A stretch of DNA of 64,000 nt from positions 28,348,069 through 28,412,068 of the forward strand of contig OW203993.1 of assembly GCA_934047225.1 (NCBI GenBank), written 5' to 3'. Positions 1 through 10,012 of this stretch are shown here, piece by piece. Positions within the stretch are counted from its first letter, which is position 1, and every line of letters begins with the position of its first letter. Below the pieces are notes generated by a model, which saw only the letters and a program-made list of their open reading frames with translations, had not been told where the DNA came from and searched no databases. The position numbers were made by a program, and so were the translations under genes. This DNA comes from Ypsolopha sequella. Lineage: Eukaryota; Arthropoda; Insecta; Lepidoptera; Ypsolophidae.

Positions 1-11
1 TATTATTAAAT

Positions 12-315
12 TAGTTTGTATAGACTGGTGGGATAAGACAGTTTGTATAGAGCGGTGGGATAAGACAGTTTGTATAGAGCGGTAGGATAAGATAGTTCGT
101 ATAGACCGGTGGGATAAGACAGTTTGTATAGACCGGTGGGATAAGACAGTTTGTATAGACCGGTGGGATAAGACAGTTTGTATAGCTCGGTGGGATAAGA
201 CAGTTTGTATAGAGCGGTGGGATAAGACAGTTTGTATAGAGCGGTAGGATAAGACAGTTTGTATAGAGCGGTGGGATAAGACAGTTTGTATAAACCGGTG
301 GGGTAAGACAGTTTG
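12..315. repeat. 27-bp minisatellite, about 11 copies
   Basis: The block is an array of 27-bp units of the form 'agtttgtatagaNcggtggg' + 'ataagac', with a few variant positions in each copy. Because 27 is a multiple of three, it reads on the minus strand as an open nine-residue peptide repeat (KLSYPTALY-like). It lies just downstream of the last visible AIF exon, so it is intronic as far as the window shows. I see no reason to treat the peptide as real. Confidence 0.93.
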
Positions 316-484
316 CCCGCCGACAGGGCTGGCTCATGTTGCATAAAAGTGTGTGAGAGATTGAGAGATCTACTGTATCTCTCACAAGCCTGCCGCCCCG
401 CTCCCCGTGCTCTTCGGGAATAACGCAGGCGGACATCGAGTTATGCGGTTTGCCTGTAGATAGAAAGAGAGAGAGGGAACGTAC

Positions 485-616
485 AATTGGGCATGGTGGT
501 GGCACCCTGGTCCTGCAGTCGGCGCGTGACGTCATCGGCGAGGTAGCGCGGCAGCACGCGCGCCATGCACGCCTCCTCGCGGAACAGCTGCACCACCTGC
601 TTGCCCGACCCCGACA
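485..616 (-). CDS. AIF exon: part of the second (NAD) nucleotide-binding domain
   Basis: The 132-nt exon reads SGSGKQVVQLFREE...MARVLPRYLADDV...QDQGATTMPN. This matches the stretch of AIF after the NAD-binding loop, where human AIFM1 has '[22 protein letters not shown]...VKVMPN'. A CAG acceptor precedes base 616 and a GTACGT donor follows base 485. The first two bases (TG) complete a Leu codon begun by the C ending the exon at 1337-1522, so the junction is in phase. The rest of the oxidoreductase and the C-terminal domain must lie left of base 1. AIF is a mitochondrial intermembrane-space flavoprotein with roles in respiratory complex biogenesis and caspase-independent cell death (family knowledge). 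Confidence 0.9.
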
Positions 617-650
617 CTGGAACACAACAACACCTCGTCACATGCTCTAT

Positions 651-1173
651 ACAGGGTGTAATCGTTAAGTGTGACCAGGCGATTATTCCGTAACTATTAC
701 AGGCATCAAAAAAATTTAAACTGATATCGAAAGTACGTTACCTAATCAGTAAAATGACATCAATAACTTTTTGAAAATCAAACGAGAAGTATCCAAAATC
801 ATGACATTAAACATTCCCATACATTTAGTATGAGATTAGTAGAAAGGTTTTAGTTTCCTTATTTTAAGAGGTTATTTTAGCTTAGTACTGATATTAAAGG
901 AAACTGTTTATTAACCTAACAAAGTAATAAAACTATCTTTTAATTGAATAATATTTATTTCTTAGTAAGTACAAAATTTTGTATTCAAAGCAGATGTTCG
1001 AAATGACGTCCTTGTTGTGCAATACAATGTATGGGAATGTTTAATGTCAAAATTTTGGATACTTCTAGTTTGATTTTCAAAAAGTTATTGATGTCATTTT
1101 ACTGATTAGGTAACGTACTTTCGATATCAGTTTAAATTTTTTTGATATCTGTAATAGTTACGGAACGGGTGAC
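651..1173. repeat. Fold-back element (long inverted repeat) in an AIF intron
   Basis: The left arm (about 671-834) and right arm (about 1015-1173) are near-perfect reverse complements. They share, for example, 'cgtaactattacag', 'aaagtacgttacctaatcag' and 'gacatcaataactttttgaa'. About 180 bp of AT-rich spacer separates the arms. The left edge carries 'tacagggtg', the terminal motif also seen on the element at 40,810. It looks like a non-autonomous DNA transposon; no target duplication was identified. Confidence 0.8.
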
Positions 1174-1336
1174 CGAAGAGAGGTTAGAGGGCGATAAATG
1201 CTTTCTATATGCAAAACTCCCAGCATTTGTTTACACCAGGCACAGAAGTTCTGTGACACCAGGCGATCATATTGCCTAGGAAGAAACTGCCGCTCGTGTT
1301 CGAGAAACTCTTCTTGTATGAGCCTGAAATACATAC

Positions 1337-1522
1337 GTCTCGCAGCGAGCGCGGACGCGAGCTCGGTGGCGAGGAAGCCGCCGCCGACGACGGCGATGCG
1401 GCGCGTGCTTTCCTTGTCCAACTCGTGCGCGAGTCTCGCTACGTCTCGCACGCTGCGCAGCACGAGCGACCGTCCCGCCGCCGCCGCACCGCTCAGCGCC
1501 GGGATGCGCACCGGCCGGGACC
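1337..1522 (-). CDS. AIF exon: second Rossmann fold (NAD-binding)
   Basis: This 186-nt exon encodes GSRPVRIPALSG...LVLRSVRDVARLAHE...RRIAVVGGGFLATELASALAAR. The VVGGGFLATELA segment is the GxGxxG-type dinucleotide site of the NAD-binding domain (human 'ITIIGGGFLGSELACALG'). A TTTTGCAG acceptor precedes 1522 and a GTATGT donor follows 1337. The first bases (GG) complete the Gly codon started by the G that ends exon 2869-3056, restoring the conserved ATGG motif. The phase at the downstream junction also fits the exon at 485-616. Confidence 0.93.
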
Positions 1523-1854
1523 CTGCAAAACAAACATATTGCATTCATATTTGTTTCTTATGAATTTTGGTACAGTTCGTCGAATCTGCGCCTATAATTC
1601 TGTCAATTAACGCTCTTACAGGGGGTCTAGATGGAGATGATTGGATCGAGATCAATCGGTGGGCCACCTGGTTGTACGTGTTTAAAAGCTGCTATTCTCC
1701 AAATAATTTTGGGGGGGGGAGGGGTTTGAGTAACATGGTGTGGTACTCCCATGATGATGATTTAGAGGTGGGACGCCTGCTGGGCACAGGCGGATGGTCG
1801 GCTCTCCAGTTGGAGCTATTCCAACCAATTCCCATTGCTTGGAGCTTTGGTATC

Positions 1855-2720
1855 CTATTGTCTCAGTTGCATTCCCTCCTCAAATCTTCCACTTCTCTTA
1901 ATATATCTTAATATGTCTGAGTACCCAAGGTACTTGAGGTCTTCTTCTTTAATGTGATCATTATCAAATAGTTCCCATCTTAGGCTAGAATATATAAAGC
2001 ATTCACCTAAGTAGTGCTTACTGGTTTCCTCCTCGCCGCAGTGCGGGCAAGAGGAGTCCTCCTGTACCTTCACTATTGACAGATGTCTGTTCAGCCTACA
2101 GTGGCCAGTTCGGATACCCACCAACGTACCTAGATTGATTCTACTTAGATTGAGAGTGTACCTTACTTTTTTGTAGACGATAGTCGAGAGAAACATTTTC
2201 GACTGTCGACAGCCCTCAATGTTCCTCCATTCATCTGCTGATTCTGCTGAAGCCAGACGGCTTATTACCTTATTAGTGACGTTTGCCGGAATAGGAAGCC
2301 TAGGTTCAGGTCCAATGAACCTATCCTCTTCACCTTCTCTAGCTAATTCGTCTGCTTTTTCATTACCTTCAACTCCTTGATGTCCTGGGACCCAGGCTAC
2401 TATTGTTTCAGTTTTTTCACCTAGCTTATTGAGTGTAATTTTACACTCTCTTACTAGAGCCGGTTTATTTACTGGATTTTTAAGCGCAAGAAGTGCTGCT
2501 TGGCTGTCCGAGTAAATAATGACTGTTTTCTCGTTTATGTCCGACCTTGAGAGTACCATACTGGCGCATTCCAAGATGGCAAATGTTTCTGCCTGAAATA
2601 CGGCAGCCAAGGTACCTAGTGAGTAGGATGCGCTTCCTTCTTCTTCATCTTTATCAGGTATAAAGAAACCAGCTCCTGCTAGTCCTGTACTACCTTTTCT
2701 TGCCGCTTTTGGCTTTTCTT
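1855..2720 (-). mobile_element. LINE 3' fragment with RNase H and zinc-knuckle tail (I/R1-type)
   Basis: An uninterrupted minus-strand frame of about 250-290 codons holds a C-terminal RNase H domain (IYSDSQAAL, then VAWVPGHQGVEGNEKADELA). A Cys/His tail follows (GIRTGHCRLNRHL, CPHCGEEETSKHYL). This order is typical of the last part of ORF2 in I/R1-group non-LTR retrotransposons. The frame can be followed upstream to about 2720 (AGAGFFIPDK), past the first start codon at 2610. Endonuclease and RT are missing, so it is 5'-truncated. It lies in the AIF intron between the exons at 1337 and 2869, in the same orientation as AIF. Non-coding sequence left of 1855, to about 1620, may be its 3' UTR. 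Confidence 0.85.
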
Positions 2721-2868
2721 AGCCGTCCGTATAGCAATTAATGTTCGGTCGGTCTGTCGGTAACTTCCAGTTATCTGTTCTACCACCTATCTATACCACC
2801 TTTATATGCCGATTTTGGCTTACTACTGAGCCCATGATAATTAATACAAATAGAGAAAAATAACCGAC

Positions 2869-3056
2869 CTGTCGCAATGAGGCACTTGTCGTACTTGACG
2901 GTGACGGGTTCCTGCCCGGGCGCGTGCAGCGTGGCGGTGTGGTCTCGCACGCTCAGCCGCTCGACGCTCCAGCCGCGCGCCACCCCCACGCCGCCCAGCT
3001 CGCTCGCGCCGAGCTGCTCCACCGGCGTGTAGAACGCTTCCGGCTCGTACGTAATG
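2869..3056 (-). CDS. AIF exon: end of the FAD-binding N-terminal segment
   Basis: The 188-nt exon encodes ITYEPEAFYTPVEQLGA...VERLSVRDHTATLH...VTVKYDKCLIATG, ending in the conserved KCLIATG of AIF (human 'ITYEKCLIATGG'). The acceptor is GTGCGCAG before 3056 and the donor GTCGGT follows 2869. The first base C completes an AGC serine codon begun by the AG ending exon 8058-8382. The joined RRRSITYEPEAFYTP matches the family pattern KERSI...PSFYV. The exon is strongly GC-rich, while both flanking introns are AT-rich. Confidence 0.93.
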
Positions 3057-3589
3057 CTGCGCACACACACACAAGTATTAACATACCTGAACAACGTCCT
3101 GCTGTGTTCATTCATTAAGGTGGTATAGTTCAGGATATACATGTTATATATAGTTCAGGATATGTACCTATAAAAAACGATAAAAACAACTACTCTTGCG
3201 AAGAAGAAAGAAGAAGATTTGCTCTTATAATTTCGCAAGGCGCTAAGTTTTACCTAATAAAATCGATTGATTAGAGAATTTTTCAAATCTTATAAATTCA
3301 CTGTTTTCTGATTTTTTCCTTTGTATACACACTAGCTGAACCTAGCTGAATGCCAAATTTGAACTTTCTAGGTCATGTGGAAGTGGGTTAGGTTTTTTAT
3401 ATATACGTCAGTCTATTAGCGTGTTTATTCATCATGTTGTTATGCAAGTTTCACCAAGTGCCGACAACCGCAAGTATAGATCTTTAAGGAATGATTCCAA
3501 AATTTATATTTATTTAACTATTTCGTACATTCTCTCTGTGTAGTTGTAAATAAAAATGTTAGGTTATAGTATTTAAAAATCTCGAGCTA
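3057..3589. other. AIF intron sequence left of the LINE
   Basis: AT-rich sequence with a short CA microsatellite at 3061-3072, which forms part of the polypyrimidine tract of the AIF acceptor. No coding segment is visible. The true 5' end of the adjacent LINE may lie within the last 100-200 bases here; no target duplication was identified. Confidence 0.6.
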
Positions 3590-3991
3590 ATGTTACAGCT
3601 TAGGGTTAAAAAAATCATTATTTGTGAATTCCCTTATTCAGAATTACTTACAGGGTCACAAAAAACTAATTTATATAATTTGAATATGTGCATGCACAAC
3701 TACTCAGCGTGTCACAGTGACAAAGTGCAATACTTTAAAACGAATATACACATTCGTAATTTTTTTTTGACAGAAGGTACTTTGTACCTTGCAAATTATT
3801 ATAAAAAACAATTAGCTACTAAGTTAGCATGCATTTTAGAATGTAGTGAATCTGTTACAAAGTGTGTAACAGGAAATTTTCCAATACCTGTTATAATTGA
3901 TGGTATTTGTAATGTTAATTATTTACATAATTTTGTCCCTATTGACACGGTTAGTACAAGTACTAACAAAATTGTAAAAAATTCTTTTTAG
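3590..3991 (+). pseudogene. LINE ORF1 C-terminal remnant
   Basis: This 133-codon frame lies two bases upstream of the ORF2 frame and ends in TAG at 3989-3991. It carries VKKIIICEFPYSELL...YNLNMCM and LANYYKKQLATKLACILE. That is reminiscent of the C-terminal esterase-like region found in ORF1 of several insect LINEs of the CR1/Jockey group. The RNA-binding or zinc-finger part expected upstream is not visible, so it is probably 5'-truncated. The function is inferred mainly from its position. Confidence 0.55.
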
Positions 3992-3993
3992 AA

Positions 3994-6879
3994 TTGAAGA
4001 CAACGGGAGAGCTGCCTGTATTAAAGGTGGTACATCAAAATATACAAGGCGGCTTTCTCGGCAAAATACTTTCAATCGAGTTGTTCTTAGAGGAATCAAA
4101 AACAGATATTTTGTGTGTAACCGAACACCATCTACATGAACATAATATGCAGTTTAATGTGAATAATTTTAGTGTTCTTAGCTGCTACAATAGATTAAAA
4201 ATACAAAAAGGTGGATCCATGATTCTTGTAAAAAATAATATAAAAGCAAAGGAAAGAAAAGACATAGTAAAACTTTCTGTAGAACATCAAATTGAATTAG
4301 CTTGCATAGAAATGAGTACATATATTATTCTCTGTGTTTACCGACCCTCAGGACAAGATTACAACATTTTTGAAAAAGCAATGGAAGAGGTTTTAAAATT
4401 ATTATTTGATTCCAAGAAAAAAGTTATTATATGTGGAGATTTTAACGTAGATTTACTAGAAAAATCGATTATGCGCTCAAAATTAATACATTTATTCAAA
4501 TCATTTAATTTGTCTAATGTGTTCTTAGAACCTACTCGAATTACTCGGGATACTGCGTCATGCCTCGACAATATATTCTGTGATTGCGAATATTCAGACA
4601 ATAAAGTAATCAACCGCTTGCAGTCCGATCACAGTGGCCAAACTATAACCATTAAACAAAGCGTAAATCAATTGCCCAAAAAAGCTTTTTGCAGGCCTAT
4701 TACAACTCACAAAGTAGATTGTTTCAAAGCAAACCTAGAAGTTAAATTAGCACATTTTAATCTTCTCCAAGACGATCCAAACGCTCTCTTTACAGACCTT
4801 TTCAACATAGTCTCCAAAGAGTTCGAAAATACGTTTAAGATGCAAAAACTTTCTAACAAAAGTAAAATCACCTTCAGTGACTGGGCGACTCCAGGTATTT
4901 ACAAAAGCAGAAATCATTTATACGAATTATACGACAAAAAGTCCTACAATAATAATGTTAAATTTACTGAATTCATGAAAAATTACTCACGCATCTTTAA
5001 ATTGGTGTGTTTAAAAGCAAAAAGTATCTACTTGAATAAAAAACTTAAAAGGTCCGATAACAAAGTAAAAACAGTATGGAACATCATAAATACTGAAACT
5101 GGGAAAAGTAAGAAACGTGATAACGAGCTTAAGTTAAGTATTAACAATGAAGTCGTTACGGGAGATAAAGAGGTTGCGAATGCCTTTGAACAATTCTTTA
5201 CTGAAATTCCTTCCTTAACAACTAAAGATTTAAATTCAAGCCCTGGGCTTGCGCAGGATCTTTTAATAGATAACGTACCGCAGTGTCTTTCTGTATTTGC
5301 TTTTAAACATATTAATTCATTAACTGTAATTAAAGCATTTAAATCGCTTAACTTGAAAAAAACCGAGGACTTATGGGGCTTATCTGTGAAAGTTATAAGT
5401 TCTGTTATTGATTTAATAGCTCCTTATTTGGCATTAATTTTTAATAAATGTGTAGATGATGGTGTCTTTCCTGACTTAATGAAGTTTAGTAAATTGATCC
5501 CCCTTTTTAAATCAGGCGACAACGGTGACCCATCAAACTATAGACCTGTGTCAGTTTTACCGGTTTTGAGTAAGGTTTTTGAAAAAATTGTTTTTAATCA
5601 ATTGTTATTTCATTTTAATTTAAATAAATTGCTTCACTGTGAACAGTATGGATTCACTAGAGGGAGGTCAACCACAGATGCAGGAGTTGCTTTAGTTAAG
5701 CATATTTTTGATGCTTGGGAAGAAAAGCAGGATGCATTTGGTGTATTTTGTGACCTCTCGAAAGCCTTCGATTGCGTTAATCATGAAACACTCTTATGTA
5801 AATTAGATCACTACGGAGTGAGGGGCAAATCTTTGGCGTTAATGAAGTCGTATCTTAGTGATCGTATTCAAAAGGTAGACATTAACGGGGTAAAATCATG
5901 TGGAGCATTAGTTAAAATGGGTGTCCCGCAGGGTTCCATATTGGGGCCCTTGCTGTTTTTAATTTACATAAATGACCTTCCCTATTTAATTAAAGACTTA
6001 ACTAAGATAGTACTATTCGCAGACGACACGTCACTTATTTTTAAAGTTAATAGACGTAAAGATATCCTTGACGACGCGAATACAACTTTATCACTAGTGC
6101 TTGATTGGTTTACTGTAAATAATTTAGTTTTAAACGCAAAAAAGACGAAATGTATAAAATTCACGTTACCAAATGTAATTCAAGTGGATTGTAATTTGCT
6201 TTTGCAGGGGTCCAAGCTGGAGTTAGTTAACGAAACTAAGTTTTTGGGCATTACGGTAGACTCTCGTCTTCAGTGGGGTCCCCACATAGAAGCCCTATGT
6301 GGTAGACTTAGTTCGGCCGCATACGCTGTTAGACGCATAAGGCAAATTACTGATGTAGATACTGCTAGACTAGTCTATTTTAGTTACTTTCACAGCATTT
6401 TGTCATACGGCATGCTGTTATGGGGTAGAGCCGCGGATACAGACGCAGTCTTTGTTTTGCAGAAGAGAGCAATTCGGGCTATTTATAATATGAAGCACCG
6501 GGATTCATTAAGAGAAAAGTTCAAAGAAATTAATATATTAACTGTTCCTTGTGAATATATTTACCAAGTCCTTAGATATGTCAGAAAAAATGTTGAGTCT
6601 CTCCCAAGGCTTGGTGAGCAACATTGTAAGGAAACCAGAAATAAGTATAAACTGGCTTTTCCAAAAATCAGACTCGCCAAAGTGAGTACCTCTTTCGTAG
6701 GACATGGTATAAGATTTTACAATAAACTTCCAAAGGAGGTCCTTACTTTGTCAGAGAATAAGTTTAAACAGTATATTAAGCAGGGCCTACTGAAAAAGGC
6801 ATATTATAAAATAAATGAATATTTGGATGATGGTGAAGCATGGTGTTATAGTGATACTGATTTTAATGAAAGTAGGTAA
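3994..6879 (+). CDS. LINE ORF2: APE endonuclease-reverse transcriptase
   Basis: The open frame of 961 codons has no internal stop. The N-terminal AP-endonuclease-like domain begins VVHQNIQGG and includes ILCVTEHHL, CGDFNVDLL (about residue 146) and SDHSGQ. The central RT domain carries NYRPVSVLPVLSK, VFCDLSKAFDCVNH, GVPQGSILGPLLFLIYIND and the catalytic LFADD (about residue 674). The C-terminal thumb region ends FYNKLPKEVLTL...KKAYYKINEYL. The first codon in the open frame is TTG, so the true start may be a few codons downstream or shared with ORF1. It provides target-site nicking and reverse transcription for the element. Confidence 0.93.
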   Translation: MKTTGELPVLKVVHQNIQGGFLGKILSIELFLEESKTDILCVTEHHLHEHNMQFNVNNFSVLSCYNRLKIQKGGSMILVKNNIKAKERKDIVKLSVEHQIELACIEMSTYIILCVYRPSGQDYNIFEKAMEEVLKLLFDSKKKVIICGDFNVDLLEKSIMRSKLIHLFKSFNLSNVFLEPTRITRDTASCLDNIFCDCEYSDNKVINRLQSDHSGQTITIKQSVNQLPKKAFCRPITTHKVDCFKANLEVKLAHFNLLQDDPNALFTDLFNIVSKEFENTFKMQKLSNKSKITFSDWATPGIYKSRNHLYELYDKKSYNNNVKFTEFMKNYSRIFKLVCLKAKSIYLNKKLKRSDNKVKTVWNIINTETGKSKKRDNELKLSINNEVVTGDKEVANAFEQFFTEIPSLTTKDLNSSPGLAQDLLIDNVPQCLSVFAFKHINSLTVIKAFKSLNLKKTEDLWGLSVKVISSVIDLIAPYLALIFNKCVDDGVFPDLMKFSKLIPLFKSGDNGDPSNYRPVSVLPVLSKVFEKIVFNQLLFHFNLNKLLHCEQYGFTRGRSTTDAGVALVKHIFDAWEEKQDAFGVFCDLSKAFDCVNHETLLCKLDHYGVRGKSLALMKSYLSDRIQKVDINGVKSCGALVKMGVPQGSILGPLLFLIYINDLPYLIKDLTKIVLFADDTSLIFKVNRRKDILDDANTTLSLVLDWFTVNNLVLNAKKTKCIKFTLPNVIQVDCNLLLQGSKLELVNETKFLGITVDSRLQWGPHIEALCGRLSSAAYAVRRIRQITDVDTARLVYFSYFHSILSYGMLLWGRAADTDAVFVLQKRAIRAIYNMKHRDSLREKFKEINILTVPCEYIYQVLRYVRKNVESLPRLGEQHCKETRNKYKLAFPKIRLAKVSTSFVGHGIRFYNKLPKEVLTLSENKFKQYIKQGLLKKAYYKINEYLDDGEAWCYSDTDFNESR

Positions 6880-7532
6880 TAATTTAATTAATTAATATAA
6901 TTTCCTAACTTTTGATTCCTCTTAAGAGTTAACATTAATTAATTACAGACTGTAAAAGGAAATAGACTATATGAGACAGGTAGGCAAAGATATATATGTT
7001 TTTCTTTTTTCATTAACCTGAATTCCTGCTGTCTTGTATTTTCTTATCCCTTGGTTAAAGTAGATATAAGTAATTTGATGTATAGTATAAGTTTATGTTA
7101 AAAAAAAAAGACATGATCTTGCCAAGTTTCTTGCCCGTTCTTCTTAGCAAGACTAATCGAATGGGCGGAGGTAGGCATGTATTTATATATGTAACCTATT
7201 ACTATGTAGTATATAGGATGGGATTTGGTCGGCTGCCTGGATTCGTGCTGGGGGCTCGGTTGGTGATCATTGAACCTGTTCCTGGTCCCTGGCCGGGTCT
7301 CCGGTATGGGTTCGGGCGGTTGATTGGATTTCATCTTGTATAATAATATTTTACCTATAATTTTAATCGTATATATATTGCTACATAAATTAAAAAAAAC
7401 ATTTAATCTAAGTAGTTCATGTACATTTATTATTTTATTACATATATTTTTATAAGATTAAAATTTGACTTGTGAAACGTGTATTATATATACCTACTTT
7501 GCAAAATAAACTTTTTGAATTTTGAATTTTGT

Positions 7533-8057
7533 ATAAGTAACACTTTTTCTTACAATTCTCTTAAAGTATTAGAAGTCTCAACATTTGCTGTTCACAGTTT
7601 ACAGATAGTCGTGACCGTGAGTCGTGACTTACAGGAACGTGCTTCTACTGTTGTCCTACGTTAATCCGAATTGGCTCAAATTATATTTCCTAAACTATAA
7701 AACGGAATTTCGGTGCAAAACATCTTATGGGGGATCGGATTCGTGTTCGGTGCGAAATGCACAACTTAAGATTGTTCTTGTCATTTTAGAATGAAAGATA
7801 TTAAATAAACGTGAACGTCAATTAGGCTTTTCCGACAAAACTGTGATATTTTATGCATTACGTTGTACATGAATCGGCACATCAACTTAAAACTAAGCGT
7901 GTTTAAACGCATTTATTGCATTCTTTTAGCGGTTGGGCCCCCAGGACCGGTCGTTGGCCTGGGAGGAAATTGTACTTGTCAGACCTTGATCATCATGGGC
8001 CAAACATCAAGGGTTAAAACAACTCCGACCATACCCCTGACCGCCAACCGTATATAC
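7533..8057. other. AIF intron sequence right of the LINE
   Basis: AT-rich intron between the LINE tail and the FAD-binding exon of AIF. I see no coding segment or recognisable repeat here. Confidence 0.5.
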
Positions 8058-8382
8058 CTCCTGCGACGACCGTTCCACTGCCGGAAAGTGAGCTTGTCTG
8101 GTGTTTCGGCGGCACGCGCCAGGTCCGGCTCCTGCCACAGCTCCTTGCTGAGCGGCGGCCGCATGTAGGGCAGTGCGCGCTCCTCACTCACAAGTAGCAC
8201 GCCGGCCGTCGGGCGTGCCGAGCGAATCGCGCGCAGGGCGGCGAATGCAGCCGTGCCTCCCCCTACCACCAGGTACTGTACGTGCGCTGGCAGCTGCGCG
8301 CCTTGCGCAGGGTAGGGTGGGGGAACCGGCTCTGTCCGCGCTGCGTCCTCCAACGCTGGAACAACACTCGCTCTATCACACA
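8058..8382 (-). CDS. AIF exon: N-terminal FAD-binding Rossmann fold
   Basis: The 325-nt exon encodes [21 protein letters not shown], then [22 protein letters not shown] and [11 protein letters not shown]. These are hallmark AIF motifs (human '[16 protein letters not shown]...[18 protein letters not shown]...LRFKQWNG'). The [11 protein letters not shown] segment is the FAD pyrophosphate-binding loop. The acceptor GGGCAG precedes 8382 and the donor GTATAT follows 8058. The upstream part ([22 protein letters not shown]) is a poorly conserved linker. The exon needs one base from the preceding exon to complete its first codon. Confidence 0.95.
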
Positions 8383-8594
8383 CTGCCCTCGCTGGTTGTG
8401 TACCGACGAGCCCGTGCTATTTATACATACTTACAGGTCAAGTTTGACGGGTTCTTTTGATCTTCATCATTCAACTTTTTGTACAAGTAGACCTGGAGCA
8501 GAAAAATATTTTTTATACTACACCTGCTCGGAAAGTACCTTCTTTCTTTGTTGAAAACGATGCAGAAAATACGTCATTACTGTCATACAAATAT

Positions 8595-8680
8595 GCGGGC
8601 GGAAAAAGTGTATGAAAATTCATTGTTAACGTGCTTGAGCGGGCAGAAAAAGTATATGCAAATCCATTGTTAACGTGCTG
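8595..8680. repeat. Imperfect tandem duplication of about 43 bp in an AIF intron
   Basis: Two adjacent units read 'gcgggc(g/a)gaaaaagt(g/a)tatg' followed by '(a/c)aaat(t/c)cattgttaacgtgct'. They differ at only a few sites. No coding role is seen. Confidence 0.8.
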
Positions 8681-8709
8681 TTTTTCTTTTTTAAATAACA
8701 TAAAGAATG

Positions 8710-8776
8710 AGCAGGTGGCCAGTGGCCAGTATTATTTTGCGAACTCGTACATAAAACTCGAAAAATGATACTGGCC
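8710..8776. repeat. Short inverted repeat
   Basis: The arms 'agtggccagtat' and 'atactggccact' flank about 35 bp. The left half is also locally duplicated (ggccagtggccag). It could be a small MITE or an accidental hairpin. Confidence 0.5.
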
Positions 8777-9240
8777 ACTTGCTTTTCCTGTACATAATAA
8801 AAAATAAGAAGGAAATAAATAGGGGCGCCACTTTCTTAAAATGTGAGTTAAAATGAGTTAGAAGGATTGTTTTCTCTATGATAAACGCGTTTGTCTATCT
8901 CACTCCTACAAATTTAGTGGATGCAATGGAACGCAAGCAGCGTGAAAGAACTGCGGACGACTATATTACGTTTTGTTACAAGCAACTTATGGAATTATTC
9001 AATAAAGGAGTAATCCTGAAATAGCCTAAATCGCCTGTTCTTTTTTCCTAGGCAGCGTAAATGGCTACTGGTAGCCGATCTGATTTTTTGGTCGCCATTT
9101 GACCCCACAAGGTAGCCTAAATGGCGATAATTCGCCTAATCTGGCACCACTGATCGGGACAGCACCCTTCAACAAATATTTGCACTAAATTCAAACTCTA
9201 CGCAGAATTCTACGGTTGCGTGAAAATATAAAGTACTCAC

Positions 9241-9389
9241 TCCTCCAATAGACGCAGTGAGGGCTGCGGCGGCGGCGGCAGTGAACGTGCGAGCTCGGCG
9301 CGGGGGCGGGGGCTGGGGTGGCGGCGAGGGCGGGGGCGGGGCGGGCGCGCGGGTGGCGCCGCCCCGGGGCGCGCTCTCCGCCGCTAGCA
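9241..9389 (-). CDS. Candidate AIF 5' exon (presequence region), uncertain
   Basis: A GC-rich 149-bp island is bounded on the minus strand by an acceptor (ACAGACAG before 9389) and a strong donor (GTGAGT after 9241). It lies in the right place for the N-terminal region of AIF. The frame that joins in phase to exon 8058-8382 is Arg/Ala/Pro-rich and almost free of acids (ends RRRRSPHCVYWR), as expected for a mitochondrial presequence. The alternative frame (PPPPSPPPQPPPP, then TFTAAAAAALTASIGG) looks more like a membrane segment but would not join in phase. An unseen intermediate exon could explain that, so the exon is likely and its frame unresolved. Confidence 0.4.
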
Positions 9390-9635
9390 CTGTCTGTTAA
9401 TCCAATAATACACGTACCATAAGTGGGGACTGTGGACGTAATGACGACCATTGTTATACTTGGGCTACACCTGCGTCATAGAGCACTAAAGTTAAGACAC
9501 AGATGTGGCCCCAGCATTAGTGTATGTACCTATTGTGAAAGGACCAAGGGACCAACCTATGCTTAAAAAAAAAAAAAAAGTTTAGACGCACGAAACATTT
9601 GGTATCGATTCGATTTAACTTATTTGACATTGTAG

Positions 9636-9803
9636 TGTAGCCGATTCTGAAGGCTTTAATTTTAGTTTCATTGCTGTCAAAACTAAATTTTTTCCCCTGC
9701 AAAACAGTCCTTAGGTGTAGAGAACAGAAGCTAAATTACTTTGGAAAATTTCAAGTTTTGAGAGCATTAAAACTAAAATAAAGCCTTCAGAATCTGCTTT
9801 AGT
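9636..9803. mobile_element. Fold-back MITE, 'tgtagccgattctgaagg' family, copy 1
   Basis: The 168-bp element starts 'tgtagccgattctgaaggct' and ends with its reverse complement 'gccttcagaatctgcttta'. Inner arms run 'attttagtttcattgctgtc' and 'agagcattaaaactaaaat'. Four further copies occur in this window (12,088; 12,528; 39,631; 43,981), which fixes the boundaries. It has no coding capacity. Confidence 0.85.
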
Positions 9804-10012
9804 ATATCTGCTTAATTTAAGTATTCTGTCTTTTTCTTTCTGTATCGAAAAGACAAAAACAGGACGCTTAAAATAAGGTTAGTCCTGTCAAATAAGTTCT
9901 CGGGTTACACCAAATCGACACCATTGTCAAACAAGGGTAACTAGCTTACAGTTTGAACTTAAAATAGCAAAATAAAAAAGATTTACGAAAAACTACACCA
10001 ACTTCTACTTAT

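Larger units (their letters stand above)
3590..7532 (+). mobile_element. Near full-length LINE (Jockey/CR1 superfamily) in an AIF intron
   Basis: A remnant of ORF1 (3590-3991) is followed by a complete endonuclease-RT ORF2 (3994-6879). A 3' UTR of about 650 bp then ends in a TTGAATTTTGAATTTT-type tail. The same 3' end (7335-7530) recurs at 15,975-16,195, which shows that this tail is mobile. The element lies opposite to AIF, in the intron between the exons at 2869 and 8058. Clade assignment inside the Jockey/CR1 group is uncertain. The intact 961-codon ORF2 suggests a fairly recent insertion. Confidence 0.88.

Noticed and set aside
11..625. 204-codon minus-strand frame crossing the minisatellite and an AIF exon
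   Set aside because: Over the AIF exon it is out of the frame that matches AIF. The rest is the 27-bp repeat.
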